64,000 nucleotides of DNA from positions 67,964,501-68,028,500 of the forward strand of contig NC_064614.1 in the NCBI RefSeq assembly GCF_023898315.1, read 5' to 3'. This DNA comes from Schistocerca nitens. Its lineage: Eukaryota > Arthropoda > Insecta > Orthoptera > Acrididae. The translations under genes and the position numbers were made by a program. The notes under the pieces were generated by a model. It saw only the letters and a list, made by a program, of their open reading frames with translations, was not told the DNA's origin and did not search any database. Position 1 is the first letter of the stretch, and each line of letters starts with the position of its first letter. Of this stretch, positions 31,516-43,785 are shown one piece after another.

Positions 31516-34500
31516 CGCCGCTGGCAGAGGCAGTTTCATCACCAGCCACTGCCAGGACGGTGCTGCAATTTGTCAGCATAGCGGGTTGGCAACATACTAT
31601 AGACCTCAGCGACACTGCCGCTTCTTGTATCGGGCCACAGCGGTAAGCCATAATAAGAAAATTTGGAAACTAGTGCTATCTGATTAGCGCCGCACTATGC
31701 CCCCAGCACCCCCAAGTTCACCATCCATATTTCGCAGAACTGTCATAGACACGTTAAATCGAATCAGAATATTACTGTAGATACGGAAGTATTAAGGAAT
31801 GCAGGAGACGAATGTTGTATGGTGAAACGCAGGTAGTTAGGTACAAAATTCTATTTCTTTCATTTCTGTAACATTCTCTCATTACTCCTGTGTAAGATGC
31901 AGTTTTCTCGTTCAATTTAACATCTGTACCGTTCTGTTGTTGTCACGTGCAAGGAAAGATTTATGCAGCAATAACAAGCGAAAGAGGTACAAAAAGTTAT
32001 TAAGGCACCGCTACGTATTTCTTTCCCATGTAGCCAACAAGGTTGTTTAAGGATTTGTTCCATCAGTAAACTATTTTGCAAAAAATGGCATAGAGAAATC
32101 AGGTTCAGATCTTTGAGGACCTTAACACTAGTCTCCTGAACATTGGTTTGGTTGTTGAGTGGTGACCGAATAACTGCCTCTTTAGCTCTCTTAAGTCATG
32201 AAAGCCTCTTGGCGTGGCACCCCAACTGTATTCGGTGTTCTCACAAAGTCCGTCGGAAATGCCGGATCGATTCACGTGTCACCGATGTCGTGTGTTGTCG
32301 GGTGTTATGGTGCACCTTTGGACGCAATCTGGTTCATTTAGTCATAGTCTTCTGCTGTAACCATTCGAAAAAAGACATGACAGTCTCTCCATTGGTGTCC
32401 CAAAATAACATCCTTCTTCATAGATACTGTTGTTTTGAACTTATTGCTGCATCCTTCATCTCAGATGTTACTTGATGCAGTCATGATTCGCCCTCTTAGG
32501 ACGAAGTGAGGCACAGCTGGAACATACCATCCGCCCAATAGCAGCAATAACAATGCGTGCTACCGAACACGTTTTCTGCTAATGCATTGTGTTGTGTATG
32601 ATGTCCATTAAACAGCAAATGGTGATTTCCTGAAAGGAGTTTAGTAAGCTAACCAGTGTGACACCTCGCTCGGCCAACCCATCAAAGCAACACTCATCGT
32701 CGTCTTGAGGTGGACTTAATTCGCCAGCCTGACCTTCGCTCGTCGCACACGTATTTCCTCCCACATCAAATGTCTGGCACTGAATTTGCCCCTAGTTACG
32801 TGACATTACTATAGATCTGCAAACTTCCAGTAGTTGGAGATAAATTGCAGGGGAGGAGATTTCTTTAACGCAAAGACTTCATTACACTTCGCACTTCAAC
32901 CGTTGATCATGTACTCGTCAACGCCTCCCCATTGTCGACCATGTGTCCGTCGACGCCGCCGTGTAGAAACCTGAATCACTACGACATTAGAACCTCAGCC
33001 TAGCGGTGACTTTTAAATGCTTTGACCGTCGCTTCAATCTAGACATCGAATTTAATTCGTACGGCGTATTTACATACCTACGGCTGTTGTTGTTACCGCA
33101 CTTACTCAACTCCCCACTTACCTTCTCACAGTTTTATAAATACGTAGAATAATGCTCATTACGATCGTTCACAAAGTTCCTAGCAGGTTAGTACTCTGTG
33201 TTGCATCACGAATTAAGACCAGACCATAGCCTGACGAGGATAATTGCCCTTACCGTCTGAACTGTCCAGACAAGATTCACAATAGCTTCTGCTCTGCAGG
33301 CAACCTTATCCAGATCTCCACGCATTACTCAGGTGGAAAGTGCGATGATCCCAAGAATAGTAGCGAGTTTCGGTGAAGTTTCTGTTGTGTACCTGAGAGA
33401 GTGACAGCGATACGCATCCAAATCCGGTGGCTAGCGCTACATGTTAAGCATTGCGTTGAATGGGAGGTGTATTGAGAAAATGGAGGGATCACATTTCCTA
33501 AGAAGTGCCAGGCTCCACACTGATTCCCCCCACGCACATCCCACTTAAAAAATCGTAACTATAGAAGCAGAGGTATTCCAGCTCATAAGGAGGGCTACTA
33601 ACAATAGTTCTCATCTCCCACCATTTTATAATTGAACTGGATAGGAATACAATGATAGTGGAATACGATTCGTCTTCCATTCCATCTTTAAGGGGAGAGT
33701 GCTCATTATAGATGTTGATGTAACCACAAGCCCGTCAATGTAAATATACAGGAACAAATTAGAACCAGTATGTAGTGTTCTGCACATTCACGTAATGAAC
33801 AAAAACTCTCCAAACCTAAATAGTCAATTAGATTCTGAAGTTACAGTTGTAATAACCACTCACCTGACAGTGATGAATTTACGCTGAAAAATCTAACTGA
33901 AAATTGACATTTACATCTGTACTGTGAAGTGTGTGAACGAGTGTACTCTTTATGCACCACATATTAAGACTTCATCCCGTTTCAGGGGGTATGGCCAAAA
34001 TGACTGTTCGCCACTACGCCTGCTACATTTGCATTATTTTATTTGGAAAATCTCTGTATGATAAGTATTAAGGTTGAAGATTTAATAATTTCCAGTCTGA
34101 AACATGATTCTTGTAATTTTTAAGCAGCCTCTGGCGAAATGTACATCTTTTCTACGTGTTTTAGTCGATGATGGGTTTTCAACGATTACATTAAATCCTT
34201 TCGTCTTTTAAAGAAGCCGCGACCTCTCGCACCCCATTTGTTGTATACACTATATATTCCAAGTTGTTGCAATCGTACTCAGTTACCTGCGTGTTCCACG
34301 GACCGTAATTGGGATTTCTCACAATGATGAGGATCGAACCACTTTCCCAGTGAAAAAGTGGTAACATGCAGTTCATTTACTCGTCTGTCTAAACTGTAAA
34401 ACGTATTTGACAAGATAGGGCTGAGTAATGGTAAGTCTCATAATGGATGTTGAGATTTGTGCGCTTTTCGTATCTTCTGGAGTATTGGAGTATTGGTATT

Positions 34501-34909
34501 TGAAAAAACGAAGATATGGCAGCAAACACTATTTTGTTGTGTATTGTACCAAGACAGAGCAAGTCATATTACTTTTTTATATAGTAATCCGAAGCAATAT
34601 AGTGTCTTGTAGTGGACTCCCTGGTCCCTTATTAACTTTTAGCAGTTCAAAATGCTTCTCAGTATCACTAATATTAGAATGGCACTTATTTCAGTGACAG
34701 TACGGCTAATGGGTAGCGACTTCCTTTGATTCATCTTTCGTTTATTAATTTATGTTTGGTGCTGACTTTTCTACGAGTGAGTGGACAATGTTATTTGTGC
34801 CATTGAGAGCCTCAACGTACGACTAAAGTGTCTTGAGGCTTGAGAGGGGCCTGTGAGAACATTTTCCTCCACAGCCTGTAAGCGTTGGTGACCAGGTTGT
34901 AGATCACTG
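31516..34909. other. Unassigned DNA, 3.4 kb
   Basis: I see no supported gene. A 110-codon frame at 32143-32475 and shorter ones show no family features. No terminal repeats or tRNA-like segments were found. Confidence 0.5.
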
Positions 34910-35059
34910 CGTGAGGTTAACATGGTCGACAGCTCACAGAGGAATCTTGTCGACCTGCACCAATCAACAGACGTCAGTAAACGTCGGAGCGCCGGAGGCT
35001 GCCTGGGGGAGGCAAGGGCAAGTTGCAGAGCTTCGGGTCTCCATGTCGAACACGATCAT

Positions 35060-35139
35060 CACACACGCACGCACCCACACAGACACACACACACACACAT
35101 ATACATACACACACACACACACACACACACATTCCCACA

Positions 35140-35195
<56 letters not shown>
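35060..35195. repeat. (AC)n microsatellite, interrupted
   Basis: Dinucleotide repeat of AC/CA units with short interruptions (atatacat and attcccacactttc). Long Cys/Val or Thr/His frames across it are repeat artefacts. Confidence 0.97.
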
Positions 35196-35198
<3 letters not shown>

Positions 35199-35419
35199 GA
35201 GCCCGCTGCAGGTGATAAGCACGGCACATCGGATGAAAGAGTACTTCGACTACATTAAGCTTTAAAGACGTCTGCAGAGCGGACAATGTATGGCTCACGC
35301 TCCACATTCTTCTTCCCTCTTTTAGGCTATAGTCACCTAGGAACCACATAAATAATGTAACGCACAAAACCTTTCTCTGTCCTCCATCTCCTTTCTCATT
35401 TTCCAACAGCTTTTTATTC

Positions 35420-35590
35420 GTGATGAAATTTTTACGAATCGTTAACCAAGTGACAGCGTTGTCTTGTAGCAACGTTTCAACGAGATTCCTTCTTCGCCTG
35501 AAGATGACGACTTAGAAACTCGTTGAAACTTGGTTGCAAGACGACACTGCCACTCCGCTCATAACCAGAGAAGATTTCATACATAGATTT
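35420..35590. repeat. Inverted repeat / hairpin with MITE-like look
   Basis: ttgtcttgtagcaacgtttc then aacgag on the left is mirrored by ctcgttgaaacttggttgca then agacga on the right, around a loop with cgcctgaagatgacgactta. Weaker pairing seems to extend outward to about 75 bp per arm. No target duplication was resolved. The loop word resembles the gatgatcatctt motif of the foldback element. Confidence 0.65.
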
Positions 35591-36123
35591 TTACTTTTTA
35601 CTTTATTCCTTCCTATCACTCTTTTTTATTTCATCATCTGGAAGTCAATGAAATTTTTTGACACATTTCTAAACGTAAGATTGTATTTTATCGTGTCATT
35701 CATTATATGTCATTCATTATATCAACATCTGTCACGCCCATTCTCATTCTCTGAATCCATTTATTTAAAGAAAATTTGCGTGGTGAATCTACTGATGAGT
35801 ATGGTCACTATAGAATGCAAAACCTAAAAAAAAAAAAAATAAATAAAAATAAATAAAATCAAAAAATGGAAAGGAGAACAAAACTCCTCGTACTTTTCCC
35901 TAGACTACCTACCAGCCTTTCCCTTTCTTTATTCTTGTAGTATTATTTATTTAGTTCACACTGAAATAGATACTGTGACTATGTAATTGCGTGGTCACTG
36001 TGTCTGACCTTCATATCCTGCGTCCTGGTTCAGTTTCCGGTAACGGTTGTGATATGGAATCTTCCTTAAGATGATGACCAAAATGGAGTCCAGTCTATTG
36101 CAATAGAAAGTAGCAACTTCTAT
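35591..36123. other. Unassigned AT-rich DNA
   Basis: An A-rich stretch (about 35826-35870) is the only notable item. Confidence 0.5.
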
Positions 36124-36233
36124 GTGTGCAGAGCCGACAACGGCCGGGAGAGCTCTGTACTGAACACCAAGCCCCTTCATACCGCATTCTAATGACGCCA
36201 CACGACAGAAGATGACTCGGCGGATAGTCAGCA
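36124..36233 (+). mobile_element. Degraded SINE-4-like copy, hit by a SINE-1
   Basis: Resembles 30944-31145 at cggccgggagagctctgtac, caccaagcccc and gatgactcggcggatagtca. A SINE-1 inserted directly after it (TSD 36234-36249). Confidence 0.45.
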
Positions 36234-36249
36234 GCGAACGGTCGTAAGC

Positions 36250-36439
36250 TCAAATGGCTCTGAGCACTATGGGACTTAACTACTGTGGTCATTAGTCCCC
36301 CAGAACTTAGAACTAGTTAAACCTAACTAACCTAAAGACATCACACACATCCATGCCCGAGGCAGGATTCGAACCTGCGACCGTAGCGGTCACGCGGTTC
36401 CAGACTGTAGCGCCTATAACCGCACGGCCAGTCCGGCCG
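36250..36439 (-). mobile_element. SINE-1 with 16-bp TSD, lacking poly-A
   Basis: The minus strand reads CCGGCCGGACTGGCCGTGCG, with the B box GGTTCGAATCC and the usual body. Perfect flanks gcgaacggtcgtaagc lie at 36234-36249 and 36440-36455. The 3' end stops at GCCATTTGA without an A/T run, so the tail was lost or very short. Confidence 0.93.
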
Positions 36440-36455
36440 GCGAACGGTCGTAAGC

Positions 36456-36780
36456 ACGTGCCAGCTAGATTTTCAAGAAAACTTAAATTACCTCTCAGCT
36501 GTTGCTACTGCAAACTATACTTTTTCTTAAAATATTAATTTTTCTTCTTTTCACCAATAGGAGTATAGGTCTATTATTCAAGAATTTGTTGGTGTGGGTG
36601 GAATATCGTAGCAAAGCTTTTGATGTTGATTGAAACGTTAGTATTATTGTCAGATTTTTAAATCAGTTATTCTACCGTATGTATTATGGACGGCTCAAAA
36701 ATGTGTTGGTGGACCTCTCAGAATCGCCCTTCGGAAAACATTTTCGTAAAGGAACCCCAGGCACGTAAAGATCGTTACAT
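36456..36780. other. Unassigned DNA upstream of LINE-F
   Basis: May include decayed LINE-F 5' sequence, but I could not read it. Confidence 0.4.
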
Positions 36781-36783
36781 ATT

Positions 36784-38723
36784 ATGCAACAACAATACAT
36801 CCCTACTCTTTACTACAATCATTCCGATCTAAATGCAGTACCCCATTACAGACAGTATTGTAAGGTGCTTAAAAAAGTTATTAGGAAGGCAAAAAGTATG
36901 TGGTATGCAGATAGAATAGCTAAGTCTCCGGATAAAATTAAAACCATATGGTCAGTCGTAAAGGAAGTGGCTGGTCTGCAGAGCCAGGCCGAGGATATAG
37001 AATCAGTGCGTAGTGGGAATGTCCGTGTTACTGATAAGTCGCACATATGTACAGTATTTAATAATCACTTTCTGAATATAGCAGGTGAACTAAATAGAAA
37101 CCTAGTCCCAACAGGGAATCATATAGCGCTCGTAGAAAAAAGTGTTCCGAGACTGTTACCTGAAATTCTCCTCCATGATACTGACAAGAGGGAGACTGAG
37201 TTAATAATTAAATCACTAAATACCAAGAACTCTCATGGATATAACGGGGTATCTAGCAGAATACTGAAGTATTGTTCTATGTATGTTAGCCCAGTACTTA
37301 GCCATATCTGTAACAGGAGTGGTCGGTTTCCTGACCGATTAAATGACTCGGTAGTGAAGCCACTTTATAAAAAGGGAGACAGGGATAATGTTGACAGTTA
37401 TAGACCTATTTCTATGCCATCGGTGTTTGCTAAAGTTATCGAGAAGGTTGTATATACAAGGTTACTGGAGCATTTAAATTCATGTAATTTGCTGTCAAAT
37501 GTACAGTTTGGTTTTAGAAATGGTTTAACAACTGAAAATGCTATATTCTCTTTTCTCTGTGAGGTTTTGGACGGATTAAATAAAAGGTTGCGAACGCTAG
37601 GTGTTTTCTTTGGTTTAACGAAGGCTTTTGACTGTGTTGACCACAAAATATTACTGCAGAAGTTGGACCATTGTGGAGTAAGGGGAGTAGCTTACAACTC
37701 GTTCGCCTCTTACTTTAAGAACAGAAAGCAGAAGGTAATTCTCCGCAATATTGAGAGTAGTAGTGATGTTCAGTCCCAATGTGGCACTGTTAAGTGGGGC
37801 GATCCCCAAGGGTCGGTGCTGGGGCCACTGCTGTTTCTTATTTATAAAAATGATATGCCTTCTAGTATCACAGGTGATTCAAAAATATTTCTGTTTGCTG
37901 ATGACACCACCTTGGTAGTGAAGGATCTTGTATGTAATATTGAAACATTATCAAATAATGTAGTTCATGAATACGTTCGTGGCTTGTGGAAAATAATTTG
38001 ATGCTAAATCACGGTAAGACTCAGTTTTTACAGTTTCTGACTCACATTTCAACAAGAACCTATATTTTGATCAGACAGAATGGGCATATTATAAGCGAGA
38101 CGGAACAGTTCAAGTTCCTAGGCATTCGGATAGATAGTAAGCTGTTGTGGAAAGCCCATGTTCAGGATCTTGTTCAGAAACTAAATGCTGCTTTATTTAC
38201 CATTAGAACAGTATCTGAAATAAGTGTCAGTTCAACACGAAAAGTAGTCTACTTCCCATATTTTCATACGCTTATGTCATATGGTATTATTTTTTGGGGT
38301 AATTCTCCTGATTCAAAAAGGGTATTTGTGGCTCAAAAACGGGATGCTCGAGCTATATGTGGTGTAAGTTCGAGAACCTCTTGTCGACCCCCATTCAATA
38401 GTCTGGGAATTCTGACATTGTCCTCACAGTATACATTTTCTTTAATGTCGTTTGTTGTTAGCAATATTAGCTTATTCCCAAGAGTTAGTAGCTTTCACTC
38501 AGTTAATACTAAGCAAAAATCAAATCTGCATGTGGAATGCACTTCCTTGACTCTTGTGCAGAAAGGAGTGCACTATTCTGCTGCATCCATTTTCAATAAG
38601 CTACCACAAGAACTCAAAAATCTTAGCAGTAGCTCAAACGCTTTTAAGTCTAAAGTGAAGAGTTTCCTTATGGCTCACTCCTTCTATTCTGTCGAGGAGC
38701 TCCTGGAAGAGCTGAAAAATTAA
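36784..38723 (+). pseudogene. LINE-F reverse transcriptase, frameshifted
   Basis: Linker: YRQYCKVLKKVIRKAKSMWY and KIKTIWSVVKEVAG. RT: VVKPLYKKGDRDNVDSYRPI, NVQFGFRNGLTTENAIF and VFFGLTKAFDCVDHKILL. In this motif A the catalytic Asp is Gly (FFGLTKAFD). Motif B is WGDPQGSVLGPLLF with Asp for the usual Val, and motif C LFADDTTLVVKD is intact. After a frameshift near 37985 the C-terminal part reads LMLNHGKTQFLQF, FKFLGIRIDSKLLWKAHV, YGIIFWGNSPDSKRVF and SFYSVEELLEELKN. It is the same family type as the minus-strand LINE at 49956-52263. The mutated active site and frame break make it dead. Confidence 0.88.
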
Positions 38724-38910
38724 GCAAATTCCAGTGTTACATTGTTGATTTTCTTTGTTTAAACTTACGAATTGTCGCCTGAATACGTTTATTATATTTC
38801 ATTTTATCTGTATCTACTATCGTGTTATAATTTCATGTATTGACTCGTTCCATGACCATGGAGACTTCTTCTTAATTTGGTCCCACGGAACAATAAATAA
38901 ATAAATAAGT
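38724..38910 (+). other. LINE-F 3' UTR and (aata)n tail
   Basis: It includes tgactcgttccatgaccatg, shared in sense with the 3' UTR of LINE-E (gactcgttccacatcatt on its coding strand), and ends ggtcccacggaacaataaat, then an (aata)n tail. Confidence 0.75.
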
Positions 38911-39117
38911 AAGTAGTCATAAGTATAAATCACCTACTTCATAATGCGAATAATTGCCTGAATGAAATACGGAGTCAAGATCAGTCATAATCTTGAACAG
39001 ACACTTTATTTTTAGCTCAACATACTTCAAACCAGTAACCTACACGCAAGGAATCGGACATCATGAATACACTGGTCTAAGAGCACAAAACGCACTTCGA
39101 TGTACAACAACGTTCTT

Positions 39118-39283
39118 TCAATGGTCTTCATCTGAGGTCATCAGTCCCCTGGAACTACTCAAATCTAACTAACGTAAGGACATCACACACATCCATGCCC
39201 GACGTAGGATTCGAACCTGTGACCGTAGCTGTCGCGCGGTTCCAGACTTAAGCACCTAGAACCGCTTGGCCACCCCGGCCGGC
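39118..39283 (-). mobile_element. SINE-1, degraded
   Basis: Minus-strand copy: head GCCGGCCGGGGTGGCCAAGC, B box GGTTCGAATCC, body GATGTCCTTACGTTAGTTAG, and the 3' end missing after GATGACCTCAGATG. No duplication identified. Confidence 0.8.
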
Positions 39284-39604
39284 GCAAACACTGGATAAAC
39301 TCACAGCATATATAACATGTGATAGATGCCTTAATCAAGTTCAATGTATAACATGTTAACTCCACATCGGATACAGCACCTAGCCGTCATCACCGTTAAT
39401 TCCTCCGCTTCGTGTTACACTACGAACACAATGTATTTGTATGCTGCGAAATATGGCAAACTGACTCTAGCTATTGGAATGCGTGAAGTCATCCACGTGA
39501 GTACTAAAAGCAATCAGCTAAATTTCAGTTACACGATAAATCACACAAAGGTAAATTATGTGAATTCAGCTTACCCATTGCAATTTCTTGTAACTTAAAT
39601 TGGA

Positions 39605-40190
39605 GCGTTCATACAGACAATGTTTTTGGGAGAGCGAACCAAAGAATGCGATTTATTGGCAGAACATGCAACAGTTCTGCTAAAAGAGACTGCCTACACT
39701 ACGCTCGTCCCTCCTCTTCTGGAGAATTGTTACGTGATGTGGGATCAGCATCAGACAAGACTCACGGAGAACATCGAAAATGTTCAAAGCAGGGCGGTTT
39801 GTTTTGTATTACGTAGGGATATGTCTGTCTCGGATGTGATACGCGAGTGGGGACGGAAATCGTCGAAATAAAGGCGTTTTTCGCTTTGGCAGGCTCTTTT
39901 CACTAAGTTCCAGTCACCAACTTTCTTCTTCGTATGCGAAAATCTTTCGTTGGCGCCAACCTACAGAGAGGGTGGGATAGTCATTGTAATAAAATAAGAG
40001 AAATTAGAGGTCTTACGGAATGATTTAAATGTCCGTCCTTCCCGCGAGAGCGGAACGATAAGGAAATAGCTTCCTACCACAGAAACTGCTAACCAACCTC
40101 GTGACCGGTGTGGGAGCTCATTGCACAGTACGCACTGCCGAATGTGGTGATCACTCACCATATTAAGAACCATGTCCCTGCTTTTGTAAC
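39605..40190 (+). mobile_element. LINE-B-related 3' fragment
   Basis: It reads KETAYTTLVPPLLENCYVMW, TRLTENIENVQSRAVCFVL and SVSDVIREWG, parallel to LINE-B KEVAYKTLVRPILEYCSSVW, and decays through FQSPTFFF and NLSLAPTYREGG. It has only the C-terminal RT region and 3' UTR. A closer match to the element at 42540-43785 suggests a sister subfamily of LINE-B. Confidence 0.75.
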
Positions 40191-40605
40191 GGCCAGGGTT
40201 ACATCATACATAGCGGTAGCTTCAGTGTAAATATTGTCTAAGACTAAAAGTGTCGTTTTTGTTGGTCTCATTGCGTATTTCTTTTAGTTAATCCTATGTA
40301 ATAGTGTAGCAATTCTTTCTACGTGTGGTCTAAGTTTCGTCTAGCTAGGTTAAGTGACCTAGATACATTTTGCGAAAGTTGCTTTCACCCTTAAGTTTTC
40401 CACAACTGTGTATAATAGGAAAATTTCCTTTGCATTTTTTACAAATAAATGAATAACAAAACTCGAGTGCTTTACTGCTTGACGCAAATGTTCGCATCTG
40501 GCACCATTAGCTTAAATTGCTGTGACCAGTAACGTAATGTTCTCGAGAATTAGCGTGAGCACTGCCATTGAGCCACGGAGGAGTAGTATAATATTTATAA
40601 TTTAT

Positions 40606-41602
40606 AACATTTATGAAGGTGGCTAGGGTCAAAAACAGGGAATGAAAGGTTATTTACAACTTTTATAGAAACCAGATGCAGTTAGAAGAGTCAAGGGGCA
40701 TGAAAGGGAAGCAGTGGTTGGAAATGGCTGTAACCTATCCACGACGTTATTGAGTATGCATATTGAACAATCAGTAAAGGAAACAAAAGAAAAATTCGCA
40801 GCACGAATTAAAATCCATGGAGGAGAAATAAAAACTTTTAGGTTTGCCGTTGACGTTGTATTTCTGTCAGAGACAGCAAACGACCTGGAACAGTTGAACG
40901 GAACGGACAGTGTCTTGAAAGGAGGATATAAGATAAACATCGACAAAAGCAAAACGAGGATAATGGAATGTCATCTAATTAAATCGTGTGATGCTGAGGG
41001 AATTAGATTACGAAATGTTAAAGTTGTGGATGAGTTTTGCTATTCGGGGAGCAGAATAACTGATGATGATCGAAGTAGACAGGATATAAAATGTAGACTG
41101 GCAATGGCAAGGAAAGCTTTTCTGAATAAGAGAAACTGGTTAACACCGAATATAGATTTAAGCGTCAGGAAGCATTATCTGAAAGTATTTGTATGTGAGT
41201 GAAACATGGACGATAAACAGTTTCGACAAGAAGAGAATACGAGCTTTCGAAATGTGGTGCTACAGAATTTTGCTGAAGATTAGATGAGTAGGTCACGTAA
41301 CTAATGAGGAGGTACTGAACAGAATTGGGAAGAAGTGGAATTTATGGCACCACTTGACTAGAAGAAGGAATCGGTTGGTAATACATGTTCTGAGGCATCA
41401 CGGGATCTCCAATTTTTTATTGTAGGGCATAATGGAGGGTAAAATCAATAGAGGGAGACCAAGAGATGAAGACACTAAGCAGATTCAGAAAGATGTACGT
41501 TGCAGTAGGTACTTCGAGATGTAAAAGCTTGCACAGGATGGAGTAGCATGGAGAGCTGCATCAAACCATTGGCTGGACGGAAGACCGTAACGACAACATT
41601 AG
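40606..41602 (+). mobile_element. RTE-type LINE 3' relic (LINE-D family)
   Basis: Collinear with 22905-23905. It reads EQSVKETKEKFAARIKIHGG, TFRFAVDVVFLSETANDLEQ (FADD became FAVD, so an active-site Asp is lost), DKSKTRIMECHLIKSCDAEG and DIKCRLAMARKAFLNKRNW. Beyond 41202 it continues in other frames to gagagctgcatcaaaccatt near 41570. It is 5' truncated and heavily mutated. Confidence 0.88.
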
Positions 41603-42539
41603 TAAACTGAGTTAAAGCCAAAAGGAAAGGAAACTAATGTCTGAGGAGTGAGAGGGTGAGGGTTTCGGGAGACGAATTATTTGACACCGGTGAGGAAATA
41701 CGTTCTCGAAACGGCCATGCTAGTAACTATTCACTAAAGGAAACTGAAAGGTCATGTATTAAAATAATGACTATGAACGTGTACCACCACGTTACCTCAT
41801 GAGAACGTGTTGAAAAGTCGTCTAAGCGTAGCTCGTAAACTCAGCCTAGATAAGCGGCCTAACTTACCTTCCTACCTGTAGTTCTCCTTGAGCTGCTCTC
41901 TGGTTGATTGGAGTGTGGGCACTGGCTCCGTGCAGGAAAGTTTTTCGACGGCGGCGAGTGTTTTTTCAGGATACCGAATTCATACTAATTAATTTAAAAG
42001 AAAAAATAAATTCATCTTTTTGTTTCTACGTTTTGTTAATAGGGAACCAGCAACTTCATTAAATTTGTTAAGGCGTTTATTAACGATTCTGTCAATATTA
42101 GTCCCCTACTCTGAAACCTCAAAGGCTCATTTTCAAGCCTGGCCTAGTGAGGGTGCACTGGCCGTGCCTGTTCTTAATGATAAACTTGAAAGTGGCAACA
42201 CATGCTATATAAGATGTTTTCAGAAAAAAAAAAAATGTAACAAACCGCGCTTGTCTCTTAGCAAACCAAAATCAAGCTGTGTGACTACAGTCTCATAGGA
42301 ATAATAAACTGATGTTTATTATTATGATCAGGCACTGTCAGTGCAGCTCACATACACCAGGCTTGAAAATGGACCTGTTGTTAAGTTGATACAACTGGTA
42401 ATAGACGAATTAAGGAATAAATTCATGTTTCTGGCAATTGACATGGGCGACAGAAATTCAGGACTGTAATATCTAATCTCTGTGTGACTTAGATCTGGTA
42501 GGAATGATACGCTGATGACTTCAGAGCAGCTAAGAATAA
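41603..42539. other. Unassigned DNA
   Basis: No gene recognised. A short A-run lies at about 42224-42235. Confidence 0.45.
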
Positions 42540-43785
42540 CAAAACTAAATTCTGGGACCTCACACTGATAATGTTTAATGACGTATGGGCGGCAATTTAG
42601 AGATATATACCACATAAATTAACAAGTGATGGCACTGATCCCCCATGGTACACAAAACAGGTCATATCGCTATTGCTGAAGCAACGAAATTATCATGCCA
42701 AATTTAAAAGAAAACAAAATCCCCAAGATTGGCAAAGTTTTGCAGGAGTTCGAAATATGGTGTATATTTTAATGCGAGATCCATTTGATAATTTCCACAA
42801 CGAAACTCTGTCTCGGAATCTGGCAGGAAACCTAAAGAGATTATGGTCATACTGAAAACACACCAGTGGCAGTACCTTCACTGCGCGATAACGACGGTGA
42901 AGTTACTGATAACGGTGCCACTAAACCAGAGTTATTAAAACACGGATTTCCGAAACTCCTTCGCCCAAAGAAGACGAAGTAAACATTCCTGAATTCCAAT
43001 CAAGAACCACTGCCAAGATGAGAAGCATACACGTAGATATCCTCGGTGTATCAAAGCAGCTTAAATCACTTAATAAAGACAAAGCCTCCGGTACAGATTG
43101 TGTACCAGTCAGGATCTTTTCAGAGTATGCCGATGCGATAGCTCCATGTTTAGCAATTGTATACAACTGCTCGCTAGCAGAAACTTCCGTACCTAAATTG
43201 CTCAAGTCACATCAATACCCAAAAAGGGAAATAGGACTACTCCGCTGAATTACAGGCCCTTATCATTAACGACTGCGATTCACTGGCAGAACACTTAGAA
43301 GGTGCTGCAGGTCTACTAAAGAGACTGCTTACACTACACTTGTCCGCCCTTTTATTGGAGCGCTGCTGCGCGGTGTGGGATCGGCATCAGGTGGGACTGG
43401 CGTATGACGTCGAAAAAGTTCAAAGAAGGACTGTTCGTTTTGTACTATCGCGAAATAGGGAAGATAGTACCACAGACATGATACGTGAATTGGAGGGGCA
43501 ATCATTAAACAAAGGCGTTTCTCGTTGCGACGGTCTCTTCTCGTGAAATTTCAATCACCAGTTTTCTCCTCCGATTGCTAAAACTTTCTGTTGGCACCCA
43601 CCTATATAGTGAGTAATGATCATGATTATAAAATAAGAGAAATCAGGTCTCACACAGGATAATTTAAGTGCTCGTTTTACCTGTGCGCTGAACTGTAGAG
43701 AGACAGCTTGAATGTGGTTCATTGTATCCTCTGCCAGGCACTTTACTGTGAATAGCACAGTAATCACGTAGATGTAGATGTAGGT
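42540..43785 (+). mobile_element. LINE-G: LINE-B relative with the RT core deleted
   Basis: The linker reads DGTDPPWYTKQVISLLLKQR and YHAKFKRKQNPQDWQSFAG. The RT entry reads LGVSKQLKSLNKDKASGTDC and FSEYADAIAPCLAIVYNCSL, then KKGNRTTPLNYRPLSL. Near 43275 it jumps directly to KETAYTTLVRP and CAVWDRHQVGLAYDVEKVQR, which belong after the RT catalytic domain. Motifs A, B and C are therefore missing. The 3' end has the (gatgta) tail (cacgtagatgtagatgtagg near 43768-43785), as in LINE-B. Confidence 0.8.

Noticed and set aside
34911..35265. His/Thr-rich and Cys/Val-rich frames
   Set aside because: Produced by the (AC)n microsatellite.
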